Translations under genes and position numbers: made by a program
Notes under the pieces: generated by a model
The model's input: only the letters and a program-made list of their open reading frames with translations
Told to the model about the DNA's origin: nothing
Databases searched by the model: none
Shown here: positions 36,807-47,932 of the stretch, in pieces
How positions within the stretch are numbered: position 1 is the first letter of the stretch
Layout: each line of letters opens with the position of its first letter
Source: Candidatus Tisiphia endosymbiont of Beris chalybata
Lineage (GTDB): Bacteria; Pseudomonadota; Alphaproteobacteria; Rickettsiales; Rickettsiaceae
Direction of reading: 5' to 3'
Assembly (NCBI RefSeq): GCF_964026555.1
Contig: NZ_OZ032159.1
Coordinates: 1,240,001-1,304,000 of the forward strand
Length of the DNA stretch: 64,000 nt

Positions 36807-39266
36807 ATGACTAAACAAAATAATAGCGTAAAGGAGATTAAACCTCAGGCACAATTGATGCAAGATATAAAAAAGGAAGGAAGTGCTCCCTCCCCAGCTC
36901 CAGAGATGGAAAACATAGCAGATAGGTTGAAGATAGAAGAGCTTATACGGGAGGCTACAAAAGTTCGGGATGGCGCATGGGAAAAGTTATCTGCCAGAGA
37001 TAGATTAGGTTATATTGATGAAGCGAAAACTCAGAATGGAGAATATGAGAAGTTAGTAGCAAAGGTAGAGTTATTGAGTAATCAAAGAGATCAAATAAAG
37101 CACAGAGTAGAAGAGAAAGAAGAAACTACAAGCATATTTTCAACATGGACTAAGTATATTCCTAACCTTACGAGATCATTTACTCCAATTCTTACAAGTT
37201 TACAAGAAATAGAGAAGACAGGAAAGGTCGTGTTCTATGGTTACCAGTACTGGGCAAAAAATAATCAATCAAAAGCTGCTAATATACCTGCTGATCAAAG
37301 CAAAATTTTAGAAGCAGCAGCAACCACCACGCTACTAAATCTGATTGAAAATGCAACTATAATGGAGCATTTTCTCCCTACAAATAAAAATGTGGAACAA
37401 CCAATTATTGTAAGAGATTTAGTACTTAACTTCGTTATTCCTAACATTACTAATTGCCCTAATATATTTGCAGGCGTTGAGGAAAATTTTGTTAAGCAAC
37501 TAATAGCGATTTCATTAAACTTATTAGGTGTTACCTTAAAGGAACAAGAGTTAAATAAAAAAGTACGGGGCATTGTAGAGCAATTAAGAGCTACCGATGA
37601 TCATCCAGTGCAAAATATTTTTATAAATAGTGCAGAAATATTATTGGATCCTAAAATACGAGTAGTAGTTGAAAATGATTTAATTACATTGCTAGAAAAT
37701 CCTAATAGTCAGAAAGAACTGACCAAAATTGCTGCAAATTATCTAGGGGAGTATAATGCTATTCCTATAGCACTATTAGAGAATACTATTGCTTTAATAG
37801 CTAACAATAATTCAGCTTTTTTGAGAACTGTTCCGGGATTTCTAAATATTTATAAAGCTTATCTAGAGTACCAAAAAACAACAGTGGACTTATCGGCTGA
37901 TCAAAATAGCCTTGATATTATCAAGGAAGATGTAACAAAATTACCACAAGCTCTAATCTCCTCTGTTTTAGGCAATAGTCAGGAAATCGTGAATTCCTTA
38001 GCTCCTATTTTAAAAGCAGAACTGCCAAACTACTTAGCAGCGAATCAAGAAAATATATTAGATTTGATAAAAACCACAGCAGTCCAAAAAAACCTACTAT
38101 CTTCCACTACGGCTAGTTTGATTATTGAGGTGGCGCCAAATGCTATTCCATTTGTGAATGATTTCTTACCTTTAATAATAGAACTGACTGAAGAATGTGT
38201 CAAAGAGCAAGGAAAGTTAAAAGATATAGCCGAATATATACAAATCATTATGGGTTCTACGGAGGCAGAACGTATAGCAAAAACTACTGAGTTATTAAAA
38301 TTCTTGGGGGAATTTAAGGATAAAAATCCCGAAATTAAGGCAATTATAGAGAAAAAGTTACCCGATCTTTTAGGGAAGCATGCAGAAAATCTTGGTGATA
38401 TTGTTGAAAGGTTGTTATTGGATAGTGAGTGGGGAAAAATATTACACCCTAAGGGCGAGAACATTATTAAGTTTTTAAGTGATATATTCCAGGAATTTAG
38501 TGAAGAAATAGCTGACATACCAGCTTTATATAGTCAGAAGAAATATAGAGCAATGGTGGTAGCTCTAGCTCCATTATTATTCCCCTTGTTAAAGAACGAG
38601 AATTTTCGCCACCTGATGAGTGAAGTAATAGTGAACTATTGTAGTTATCTTGTAGAGAAACATGTGACCTCAAATATTACGGGTAATAAAATAACGAGTG
38701 AAGAAGTAAATAAAATTATAGAAGATAATTGTCAAGTAGCTAAAGGGCAACCTAAAGATGCGGAAAAATATGATTTGGCTGAAGCATTTAAAATAAAAGG
38801 AGTAAAGAGTAAGGGTACTACAATTAATTTAGAGCAAGTTTCCATATATAAAAAATTAGAAAATTGTAAAATAATTAACTTTATCTTGAATAAAAGTGTC
38901 TTTATCAATACTTCTTTTAATAATTCCATTTTGCAAAATTGTTCTTTCAAAGGAGCACGTTTAGCCAGAGCCAGTTTTGTAGGGGCAGTATTACAAGACT
39001 GCTCTTTTCAAGATGTGAAATTTACTGGCGAGCTAAACCTAGAAGGTATCAGGATTGATACAAAAACAGCCGACACGTTCATACCCGCAATTCGGGAATA
39101 TAACCACAACTACCCCGACCAAAAAATAGATTTAAATAAAATAACAATTACCAGAAAGCAAGAGGGGCCGGAAATACCCTCTCTAAGCCCTACTCATTGG
39201 CAGAGGCGTGCAAACAAAAGTTCTAACGCACCAAATAAAGTCTCCCCAACCCGCTTTAGAGGCTAA
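36807..39266 (+). CDS. Large protein with C-terminal pentapeptide-like repeats
   Basis: The 819-residue protein has no signal peptide. Residues 1-110 are charged and coiled-coil-like; residues about 115-660 are a long helical region. Residues about 674-745 contain pentapeptide-like repeats with aromatic positions (NKSVFINTSFNNSILQNCSF, KGARLARASFVGAVLQDCSF), which form a right-handed beta-helix. The tail is basic and proline-rich. I know of no defined function; the combination of a helical body, repeat domain and no export signal would fit a type IV secretion substrate, but this is inference. It is isolated by spacers on both sides. Confidence 0.8.
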   Translation: MTKQNNSVKEIKPQAQLMQDIKKEGSAPSPAPEMENIADRLKIEELIREATKVRDGAWEKLSARDRLGYIDEAKTQNGEYEKLVAKVELLSNQRDQIKHRVEEKEETTSIFSTWTKYIPNLTRSFTPILTSLQEIEKTGKVVFYGYQYWAKNNQSKAANIPADQSKILEAAATTTLLNLIENATIMEHFLPTNKNVEQPIIVRDLVLNFVIPNITNCPNIFAGVEENFVKQLIAISLNLLGVTLKEQELNKKVRGIVEQLRATDDHPVQNIFINSAEILLDPKIRVVVENDLITLLENPNSQKELTKIAANYLGEYNAIPIALLENTIALIANNNSAFLRTVPGFLNIYKAYLEYQKTTVDLSADQNSLDIIKEDVTKLPQALISSVLGNSQEIVNSLAPILKAELPNYLAANQENILDLIKTTAVQKNLLSSTTASLIIEVAPNAIPFVNDFLPLIIELTEECVKEQGKLKDIAEYIQIIMGSTEAERIAKTTELLKFLGEFKDKNPEIKAIIEKKLPDLLGKHAENLGDIVERLLLDSEWGKILHPKGENIIKFLSDIFQEFSEEIADIPALYSQKKYRAMVVALAPLLFPLLKNENFRHLMSEVIVNYCSYLVEKHVTSNITGNKITSEEVNKIIEDNCQVAKGQPKDAEKYDLAEAFKIKGVKSKGTTINLEQVSIYKKLENCKIINFILNKSVFINTSFNNSILQNCSFKGARLARASFVGAVLQDCSFQDVKFTGELNLEGIRIDTKTADTFIPAIREYNHNYPDQKIDLNKITITRKQEGPEIPSLSPTHWQRRANKSSNAPNKVSPTRFRG

Positions 39267-39626
39267 AGTAAGGGAAGAGGGGAGCTTCCTCAGAACCTAG
39301 TCCAACTTGGGCCCTTAAAATATACTTATGAGCGTTCAAGAACTATTTTTGACTTATGCAGGAAGTCTATTATCTTAATTTAAACATTTTTATATCGAAT
39401 TTAAGGTAATTTGCAAAGTTATGAAAATAGTGTTTGACATTGTGGTGAATAGTAGATATAAAACTTCACACAGGCTGAATAAATTCTGTAGCTGTTTAAA
39501 AAGTTGATAAAACTGAAAACAAATACCTACTACGATTAATAAAATAAAAATTTATGATCGCGAGTAGATACTGTATAGTGCAAAATTAGTTCTGCACACA
39601 TCATACAATCTCAAGCTTTAAAAGAA
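39267..39626. other. Spacer with the rRNA promoter and leader
   Basis: It contains a MITE-type end (GACTTATGCAGGAAGTCTA at 39351-39369), half of the hairpin seen at 17799 (TTTTTATATCGAATT, about 39386), and the 23S promoter at 39434-39462. A leader of about 160 bp follows. No coding frame is convincing. Confidence 0.6.
39434..39462 (+). promoter_or_regulatory. Sigma-70 type promoter for the 23S-5S unit
   Basis: A perfect -35 box TTGACA (39434-39439), a 17-bp spacer and a near-perfect -10 box TATAAA (39457-39462) lie about 165 bp before mature 23S. In Rickettsiales the 23S-5S genes are separated from 16S and need their own promoter, which this supplies. Confidence 0.75.
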
Positions 39627-39627
39627 C

Positions 39628-42392
<2,765 letters not shown>

Positions 42393-42727
42393 TGAGGTTG
42401 TACTTTGTGTGCAGCATTAATTTTGTAAAAAAGTAAATTGTTTTTAGTTTTATCAAATTGTTTACGTAATTATTCAAGAAATTGAATAATTAAGCTTTGC
42501 TAAGAAGACTAGATAAAATAACCTATTCTATTGAACTAGAATAGAGTTATGGTATAACTCTATTCTCTATATTCATAAGCATAGGTTATCTTGTATAGTC
42601 TTCTAAAGCTTTAGAGCTGAAAGTGAAGTATAGTCTTTGATTTTATTTTAAAAAAATGAAAGTTATTTTGTATTTTTATTATAAGTCATAATATATACTC
42701 ACAGTGATATAGCAAATTTATATTGTT
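42393..42727 (+). other. 23S-5S spacer with a long hairpin
   Basis: The arms at about 42493-42526 (GCTT, AAGAAGACTA, AGATAAAATAACCTAT) and 42581-42609 (ATAGGTTATCTTGTATAGTC, TTCT, AAGC) are inverse complements with small bulges. Inside, AGAATAGAGTTAT pairs with ATAACTCTATTCT. This large double-stranded stem is a likely RNase III processing site between the two rRNAs. No tRNA lies in the spacer. Confidence 0.6.
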
Positions 42728-42845
42728 AGCTTGGTGGTTATAGCACGAATGAAACACACGATCCCATCCCGAACTCGACCGTGAAACTTCGTAGCGCTGA
42801 TGGTACTATACCCTGAGGTATGGGAGAGTAAGTCGCTGCCAAGCT
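42728..42845 (+). rRNA. rrf: 5S ribosomal RNA
   Basis: AGCTTGGTGGTTATAGCACG opens the RNA and GTCGCTGCCAAGCT closes it, with the ends pairing. The conserved CGATCCCATCCCGAACTCG region and TATGGGAGAGTAAG follow the standard 5S fold. It is about 118 nt. Confidence 0.96.
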
Positions 42846-42859
42846 TACAATATAAGTTT

Positions 42860-42883
42860 TCGTGACCGTTCACGATTTTTTTT
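42860..42883 (+). terminator. Rho-independent terminator after 5S
   Basis: TCGTGA-CCGT-TCACGA is followed by a run of eight T, 15 bp past the end of 5S. It ends the 23S-5S transcript and overlaps the end of the transposase relic on the other strand. Confidence 0.85.
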
Positions 42884-43764
42884 AAGAGAGTTGATTAATT
42901 AATTCCTGGAAAGGGTTTAAACATTGGAGTTTTGAGGAGGCAAAAATAGATTTAGCCCGTTCTAAAAATCTATCACCTCTTGTTGACCATGTAAAAAATG
43001 AGTTTTTTCTGTATTTCACGTGATGCTTTATTTGCCTCTCGGCATGGTTATTGGTTGGCTCTATTTCAAGATTATCTACAAACATCCACATCATATCAAA
43101 TGATTTTAAGATATTTTTTGCCACTCTTCTGGCATGCTCACATCCGTTGATATTCAATATAGTTGTCAGATAATATAACATTCTCTCATTAATTTTTCTC
43201 ATTATTCGTAAATATCGCAGCTTATCTATTTTCCCATAGTACCCTACGATTTTTGTAGGGAGGCAGAGTAAGTAGTAAGAAGTTCTATTTTTGGAGGTAT
43301 TAATAAGGTGCGTATTAGTTGAGTTACAGCTATTAATGATAGATTGATAAAAGATATTTTTAATATGATCAAACCCGTAAGTAAATAATGAAAATAATTG
43401 TTTTTCAGTGGTTTTTTGGAGTTTTATACGGATTGGGTTTAGTGAATTTTGTATTAAGCCATTCTTAACTATTAAAGCTGAAGCAATAGCAGTTACCACC
43501 AATAATTTTTTGAATCTATCCAAATTTACTAAGTGACTTTTTTCAATATCAAAGCCTCCGCTTTTGAGATGCTTAAACAACCGTTCGATGGACCAGCGGT
43601 ACCTATATAAAGCGAAAATATCAACTTCGACCTCAATTGATGACACCAAAACCATCAGTTCATTTTTATCATTTCTATATGCAGCAAAATTGACTTTTCT
43701 ATCCCACAATATTCCAGCACAAACCTTATATTTTAAGGCTTTGAGATCATTAAATATTAGACCT
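42882..43764 (-). pseudogene. Chimeric relic: IS4-type N-part fused to IS66-type C-part
   Basis: Residues 1-120 (DRKVNFAAYRND, IFALYRYRWSIERLFKHLKS, GGFDIEKSHL) are the C-terminal catalytic region of an IS4-type transposase, with the final glutamate in RWSIERLF. The last 100 residues (LEIEPTNNHAERQIKHHVKY, RKNSFFTWSTRGDRFLERAK) are the C-terminal part of an IS66-type transposase with the NNHAER motif. The two join in one open frame, probably by deletion between neighbouring ISs. The frame stays open upstream of the apparent start to about 43764 with no native N-terminus. Confidence 0.75.
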
Positions 43765-43789
43765 CTTGCATAACCTAAAGATAATTGAA

Positions 43790-43850
43790 GAATTTTTAGG
43801 AGAAACGAAGTCGAGTACCGCAGCGTACATAGACGTACGTGAGGAACAGC
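43790..43850. repeat. Repeat fragment adjacent to the IS3 element
   Basis: GAATTTTTAGGAGAAACGAA and TACCGCAGCGTACATAGACG match in inverse the spacer before emrB (about 29975-30030) and resemble the left interior of the element at 22405-22450. The IS3 element is inserted at its right edge. Confidence 0.55.
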
Positions 43851-43929
43851 GTAATGCGCCCCGAAAACTAGAGCAGTGATAGAGAGACTATTTTATGTTA
43901 AAATAAATATAAAATAGGAGCAGTCGAAA

Positions 43930-44223
43930 ATGAGTAAGCCAAAAAGTTACAGTAAAGAATTTAAGTTTAAAGTATCGCTAGAGATGATCCGAGGAGATTT
44001 GAGTATTGCTGAAATAATCTCAAAATATCAAGTTCCAAGGTCGGTAATGACAAGGTGGAAGAAACAATTTTTGGAAAATGGTGCTGATATTTTTAAGTTT
44101 AGCTATGAAAACGGTAATTCCTCTAGTTCTACAAGCGAAATAGAGAAACTGCATGCAACTATTGGCAAATTGAAGGTAGAAAACGATTTTTTGCAGCTCG
44201 TATCTGCCAAGTTGAAACTATAA
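43930..44223 (+). CDS. IS3-family transposase OrfA
   Basis: The 97-residue protein has the HTH of IS3 OrfA (SKEFKFKVSLEMIRGDLSIA, EIISKYQVPRSVMTRWKKQF) and a C-terminal leucine-zipper-like helix (EIEKLHATIGKLKVENDFLQ). It binds the IS ends. It starts at ATG 43930. OrfB begins 8 bp after its stop. Confidence 0.93.
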   Translation: MSKPKSYSKEFKFKVSLEMIRGDLSIAEIISKYQVPRSVMTRWKKQFLENGADIFKFSYENGNSSSSTSEIEKLHATIGKLKVENDFLQLVSAKLKL

Positions 44224-44231
44224 AGAGGAAA

Positions 44232-45128
44232 GTGATGGTAGATAAGGATTATAAAGATTTAAGTGTTCGTCGGCAAAGTCAGCTATTGAATCTGAACCGC
44301 TCCAGCCTATATTACAAGGATTCGGAGAAGGATCAAGATAATTATTTAAGTAATAGAATAGTTGAGATCTATAGTAATTATCCGATATATGGTTACCGGC
44401 GAATAACGGCGATACTTAGGAGAGAAGTGGTAATTGTTAACAGCAAAAAAGTCAGGAGGTTGATGAAACTAATGAATTTGCAAGCAATTTACCCTTCGAT
44501 TAATACAAGTAAAAGAAACCTAAAAGAAGCTATTTATCCATATTTGCTATCAGGGTTAGAGGTTATAAAGCCAAATCAGGTATGGCAGGTGGATATCACT
44601 TATTTAAGGGTACAAAGTGGTTTTATGTATTTGGTTGCATTAATCGATGTTTATACTAGATTAGTAGTAGGATATCGTTTATCAAATAGTTTAAATACAG
44701 AGAGCTGTTTGCTAGCGTTAGAAGATGCTATAGCTAAATATGGGAAGCCGTCGATAATTAATAGTGATCAAGGTAGCCAGTTTACCAGCGAGGATTGGAT
44801 TAATGAATTGAGGAGATGCGTCATAAGCATCAGCATGACGGGCAAAGGCAGGTGTAACGATAATGCCCATATTGAGCGTTTATGGCGATCGTTTAAGTAT
44901 GAGGGGTCGTATTTATACCGGTGTACTTCAGTTTTAGAGTTGAAAAATAATATCCCGAAATGGTTGAATTGGTATAACAATCAAAGGCCCCATCAGGCTT
45001 TGGAGTACAAAACGCCGTTTGAGATATATAGTGGATTTATGGATAAGTCTTGCGACTTACCCACAATTCCACTATTACCACAACAGCTACAAAATTATAA
45101 AAATAATATTTTTGTAGATAGTTTATGA
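44232..45128 (+). CDS. IS3-family transposase OrfB
   Basis: The 298-residue protein has an HTH_21 region (NYPIYGYRRITAILRREVV) and an rve DDE core: WQVDITYLRV, INSDQGSQFTS and NAHIERLWRSFKYE carry the three catalytic residues. A GAGGAAAG sequence precedes the GTG/ATG start, so it may be translated separately rather than only by frameshift from orfA. The frame is intact and the element looks potentially active. Confidence 0.93.
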   Translation: MMVDKDYKDLSVRRQSQLLNLNRSSLYYKDSEKDQDNYLSNRIVEIYSNYPIYGYRRITAILRREVVIVNSKKVRRLMKLMNLQAIYPSINTSKRNLKEAIYPYLLSGLEVIKPNQVWQVDITYLRVQSGFMYLVALIDVYTRLVVGYRLSNSLNTESCLLALEDAIAKYGKPSIINSDQGSQFTSEDWINELRRCVISISMTGKGRCNDNAHIERLWRSFKYEGSYLYRCTSVLELKNNIPKWLNWYNNQRPHQALEYKTPFEIYSGFMDKSCDLPTIPLLPQQLQNYKNNIFVDSL

Positions 45129-45249
45129 AAATAATAGTCTCTCTATTTAAAGCTTTTTTGGTCTAAACATAGGGGCGCAGTTCATTATGAACCTCTTGTT
45201 AGCAGATTCTTTACCTCTTTGCAATCTTCTCCTTACTTGTGGGTAAAGA

Positions 45250-45322
45250 TATGACAACTAAGTACGTGAGCACGCAAAACTTTGATAAAATAAAAAAACA
45301 ATTTTTGGACGAAGAGAATATA
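45250..45322 (+). repeat. Partial palindromic repeat, family B
   Basis: TAAGTACGTGAGCACGCAAA, TGATAAAATAAAAAAACAAT and TTTTTGGACGAAGAGAATAT match the right half of family B. It ends just before the stop of ppa. Confidence 0.65.
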
Positions 45323-45325
45323 TAA

Positions 45326-45844
45326 CTATATTCTCGCGATCCCTTCCTCTATTAAGGCTTGAGCTTTTTGGGCATTACCCCACCCCTGCACTTTAACCCA
45401 CTTTCCTTTTTCTAAATCCTTATAATGTTCAAAAAAATGCTTGATACGATGTATTAATAGCGGACAAACATCGTCTAAGCTCTTGACTGAGTCAAAGCTA
45501 ATATCCAATTTTGAAGTTGGCACTGCAATGATTTTTTCATCCAAGCCAGATTCATCTTCCATCATTAACACCCCTATAGGCCTGGATTTAATGACACAGC
45601 CAGGCATAACGGGATAATGAGAGATTACTAAAACATCCACTGGATCTCCATCATTTGCTAAAGTATGCGGGATAAAACCATAATTGCAAGGATAAAACAT
45701 TGCAGTTTGTACAAACCTATCAACAAATATTGCCCCGGACTCTTTGTCCATTTCATATTTTACTGGGTCACATTTCATTGGGATTTCTATAATAACATTT
45801 ATCTCATTGTCGCCAGTTTTACCTTTAATTTTATCAATTAACAT
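45326..45844 (-). CDS. ppa: Inorganic pyrophosphatase
   Basis: This cytoplasmic family I pyrophosphatase hydrolyses PPi from biosynthetic reactions. The 172-residue protein has the metal-binding signature DGDPVDVLV, YPCNYGFIPHT and YEMDKESGAIFVDRF; the length is normal. It starts at ATG 45844. It stands alone between repeats, with a family A repeat upstream. Confidence 0.97.
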   Translation of the reverse strand: MLIDKIKGKTGDNEINVIIEIPMKCDPVKYEMDKESGAIFVDRFVQTAMFYPCNYGFIPHTLANDGDPVDVLVISHYPVMPGCVIKSRPIGVLMMEDESGLDEKIIAVPTSKLDISFDSVKSLDDVCPLLIHRIKHFFEHYKDLEKGKWVKVQGWGNAQKAQALIEEGIARI

Positions 45845-45899
45845 ATAGTTTACTTTCTTAATTAGTAGGGTTTTTTATTATACTCAAAGGATCACTTGA

Positions 45900-46056
45900 G
45901 TATACTGCTCGCATCTGAAGAGTTGATAGACGATAGAATCAACTTCAAGAAGAGCGAGGAGTGGCAAAGTCGAGCAGCGCAGCGTACATAAAGTACGTGA
46001 GCAGCCTCGATCTTTAGGGCAAGACGACGCCAATTCTTGAAGTTCAGCGAGTATAT
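45900..46056 (+). repeat. Palindromic repeat, family A (copy 2)
   Basis: It runs from GTATACTGCTCGCATCTGAA to GAAGTTCAGCGAGTATAT and is nearly identical to 4277-4436. It lies between ppa and holB. Confidence 0.82.
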
Positions 46057-46079
46057 ATATGCACAAATACCATATTATA

Positions 46080-46895
46080 TTAATTGCTGGTGTAAAATAA
46101 TTCTTCTATTAAACTTATAGCGCTTGCTTTCAAATTTAAGTCATAGTCTATAGTCTCATTTATTATCTTTTTAAGGTTAGAAAATTTTTTGATTAAGCAA
46201 TTGCTAGAATTAAAAGGAAGCTGACTATAAATTTTGTTCTCTAATTGACTTAAAATAATATCGCAGTTAAGAGATTTTTTAGTAATTTTATTAACTAAAT
46301 ATAATAGACTGCAAGCAAAATCTTCCCATAATTCTTTATTTTTACCAGCCACTTCTTCTATAAGAGCTAATCTTATAGAAGGTTGAGGGCAGTCAGCTAT
46401 ATAGGTAATAAATTTAATATACTTATCGCTATTATCTAAATAATTTGGTAATTTGACATTAAACTTACAACATCTAGACCTTAAGGTAGAGATTATAGCC
46501 GCAGCTCTTGAAGTCACAAGAAAAATCACCCCATTTTTAGGCGTCTCTTCTAAAAGTTTTAAACAAGCATTGGCTGCATTTAAGTTCATCAAATCTGCTT
46601 GATAAATAATAGCTACTCTATATTTAGAAATAGCAGGGGTCTTATAAAAAAATTTATGCAATTCTCTAATTTGGTCAACCGAGATATCAGTAGCCCCTGC
46701 TTCTCTTAATATTAATTGATAATCAGGGTGATTTTTTAATTGCATTTTACTTAAGAATAGTTCAGTTGCTATAAATACATGCAAATCTTCTAAAGTCGCG
46801 GCTATGTCAGGTGTGTCAATCAGCCAACTATTATAAAACCTACCTTGCGCTAACCTAAATTTAAGATGTTCTTGTATCAATTTATGAGTATTCAC
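46080..46895 (-). CDS. holB: DNA polymerase III delta' subunit-like protein (HolB)
   Basis: Delta' is part of the clamp loader. The 271-residue protein keeps the family order: ISVDQIRELHKFFYKTPAIS, YRVAIIYQADLMNLNAANAC, LKLLEETPKNGVIFLVTS and the sensor-1 SRC motif in ISTLRSRCCKF. The N-terminal P-loop region is shortened and no ATP-binding GxxGxGK is visible; delta' does not need ATP hydrolysis. It is shorter than the E. coli protein (334). It starts at ATG 46895. Confidence 0.88.
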   Translation of the reverse strand: MNTHKLIQEHLKFRLAQGRFYNSWLIDTPDIAATLEDLHVFIATELFLSKMQLKNHPDYQLILREAGATDISVDQIRELHKFFYKTPAISKYRVAIIYQADLMNLNAANACLKLLEETPKNGVIFLVTSRAAAIISTLRSRCCKFNVKLPNYLDNSDKYIKFITYIADCPQPSIRLALIEEVAGKNKELWEDFACSLLYLVNKITKKSLNCDIILSQLENKIYSQLPFNSSNCLIKKFSNLKKIINETIDYDLNLKASAISLIEELFYTSN

Positions 46896-46991
46896 GATGC
46901 TATCGACTAGAGGATAGGTTTTGATTATTTTACAATAATTTCACTGTCAAATATATTGTATAGTTAAAAGCAACTAGTGATATTATAATTA

Positions 46992-47285
46992 TTATTCGTT
47001 ACATGCTTCTTTAAATTTTTTACCAGCTCTGAATACTGCTTGCTTATAAGCAGCAATATGCATTTTTTCTCCAGTTTTTGGATTACGTCCTTCACGGGCA
47101 GACCTATCTTGTATTTCTAAGGCACAATACCCAATTATATGAAACCCTTTCCCCTGCTTAGCTAATTTTATCATGGTATCCAGAACCCAATTCAAAGCTT
47201 TTTCAGCAGCAGCTTTTGGGCGATCAGTTCCCTCTGTCATTTCGCTTAGAAATTCGCTTTTGTTTGCTGATTTTCCTTTATTCAT
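46992..47285 (-). CDS. HU-family DNA-binding protein
   Basis: The 97-residue protein has the HU/IHF fold: KSEFLSEMTEGTDRPKAAAE helices, GFHIIGYCALEIQDRSAREG strand and the DNA-contacting arm RNPKTGEKMHIAAYKQAVFR with the key proline. Such proteins bend and compact DNA. The final FRAGKKFKEACNE helix is typical. I cannot assign it to HU-alpha, HU-beta or IHF. Confidence 0.93.
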   Translation of the reverse strand: MNKGKSANKSEFLSEMTEGTDRPKAAAEKALNWVLDTMIKLAKQGKGFHIIGYCALEIQDRSAREGRNPKTGEKMHIAAYKQAVFRAGKKFKEACNE

Positions 47286-47932
47286 AATATCGACTCTCTA
47301 AATAAATTATTAACATTTTGGACATATATTCAAGTAATAGCAGCACAAAAATAATGCTAACAAGCTCTATTAAACTTGATTTCTTACATTATAACAAACA
47401 GTTGTCTCACTGCAACCTAGACGTCCCTAGAATTTTTGAATATATTTATTTTACCATTTAATTTAAATAAAATTGTATCTATTTTACATCAAATTAGCTT
47501 TTTCTCCTTTTAATAGCATCTGTTATTTAAATGTTTCAGTAGATTTGGGATGCGGATTTTTGTGGAAAATATAAGCAAATTCTGTCTTACTTGATTAGAC
47601 TTCCTATATCAGTCGAAAATATAATCAAAATAATTCCCTTACTCCCCGCTAATTTATAGTTAAAATTTTTTTATTAATATGAGGCTACATGCTGCCTTTC
47701 CCTCAAGTTTAGATAGATTTTTTTATTGTGGAATAGTATACATTATATTAGATCTCCTCCGCAGCTCGCATCAAGTGGGAATTTGAAGTAGGCTATTCAG
47801 CTTTAAGTCGCAACTCCCTAGGGTGCAGGTGAAGTTTTGAGTGCCAGGTCAACGTACAAATTCCTGGGCGATCGAGGTCCGAAAAAAGTCTATTAATTGT
47901 CCAAGCAGATTTAGAAAAGGTGTCCTTATAAT
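47286..47932. other. Gene-free spacer between divergent HU and RND pump genes
   Basis: This 647-bp spacer separates divergent genes. It contains a diverged MITE-type end (TTAGACTTCCTATATCAGTC, about 47594). I see no coding frame, tRNA, or convincing operator for the pump gene; GGTGTCCTTATAAT precedes the pump start. Confidence 0.5.

Larger units (their letters stand above)
43850..45184 (+). mobile_element. IS3-family element, complete
   Basis: The 1335-bp element has imperfect terminal repeats (CGTAATGCGCCCCGA left; TGAACTGCGCCCC, read inward, right) and sub-terminal TAGAGAGACTATT on both sides. An identical-length inverted copy lies at 59246-60580, and a third copy's right end is at 1-73. 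No target-site duplication is evident. Confidence 0.92.

Noticed and set aside
46000..46066. A small frame on the minus strand (45884-46066)
   Set aside because: It lies inside a family A repeat.
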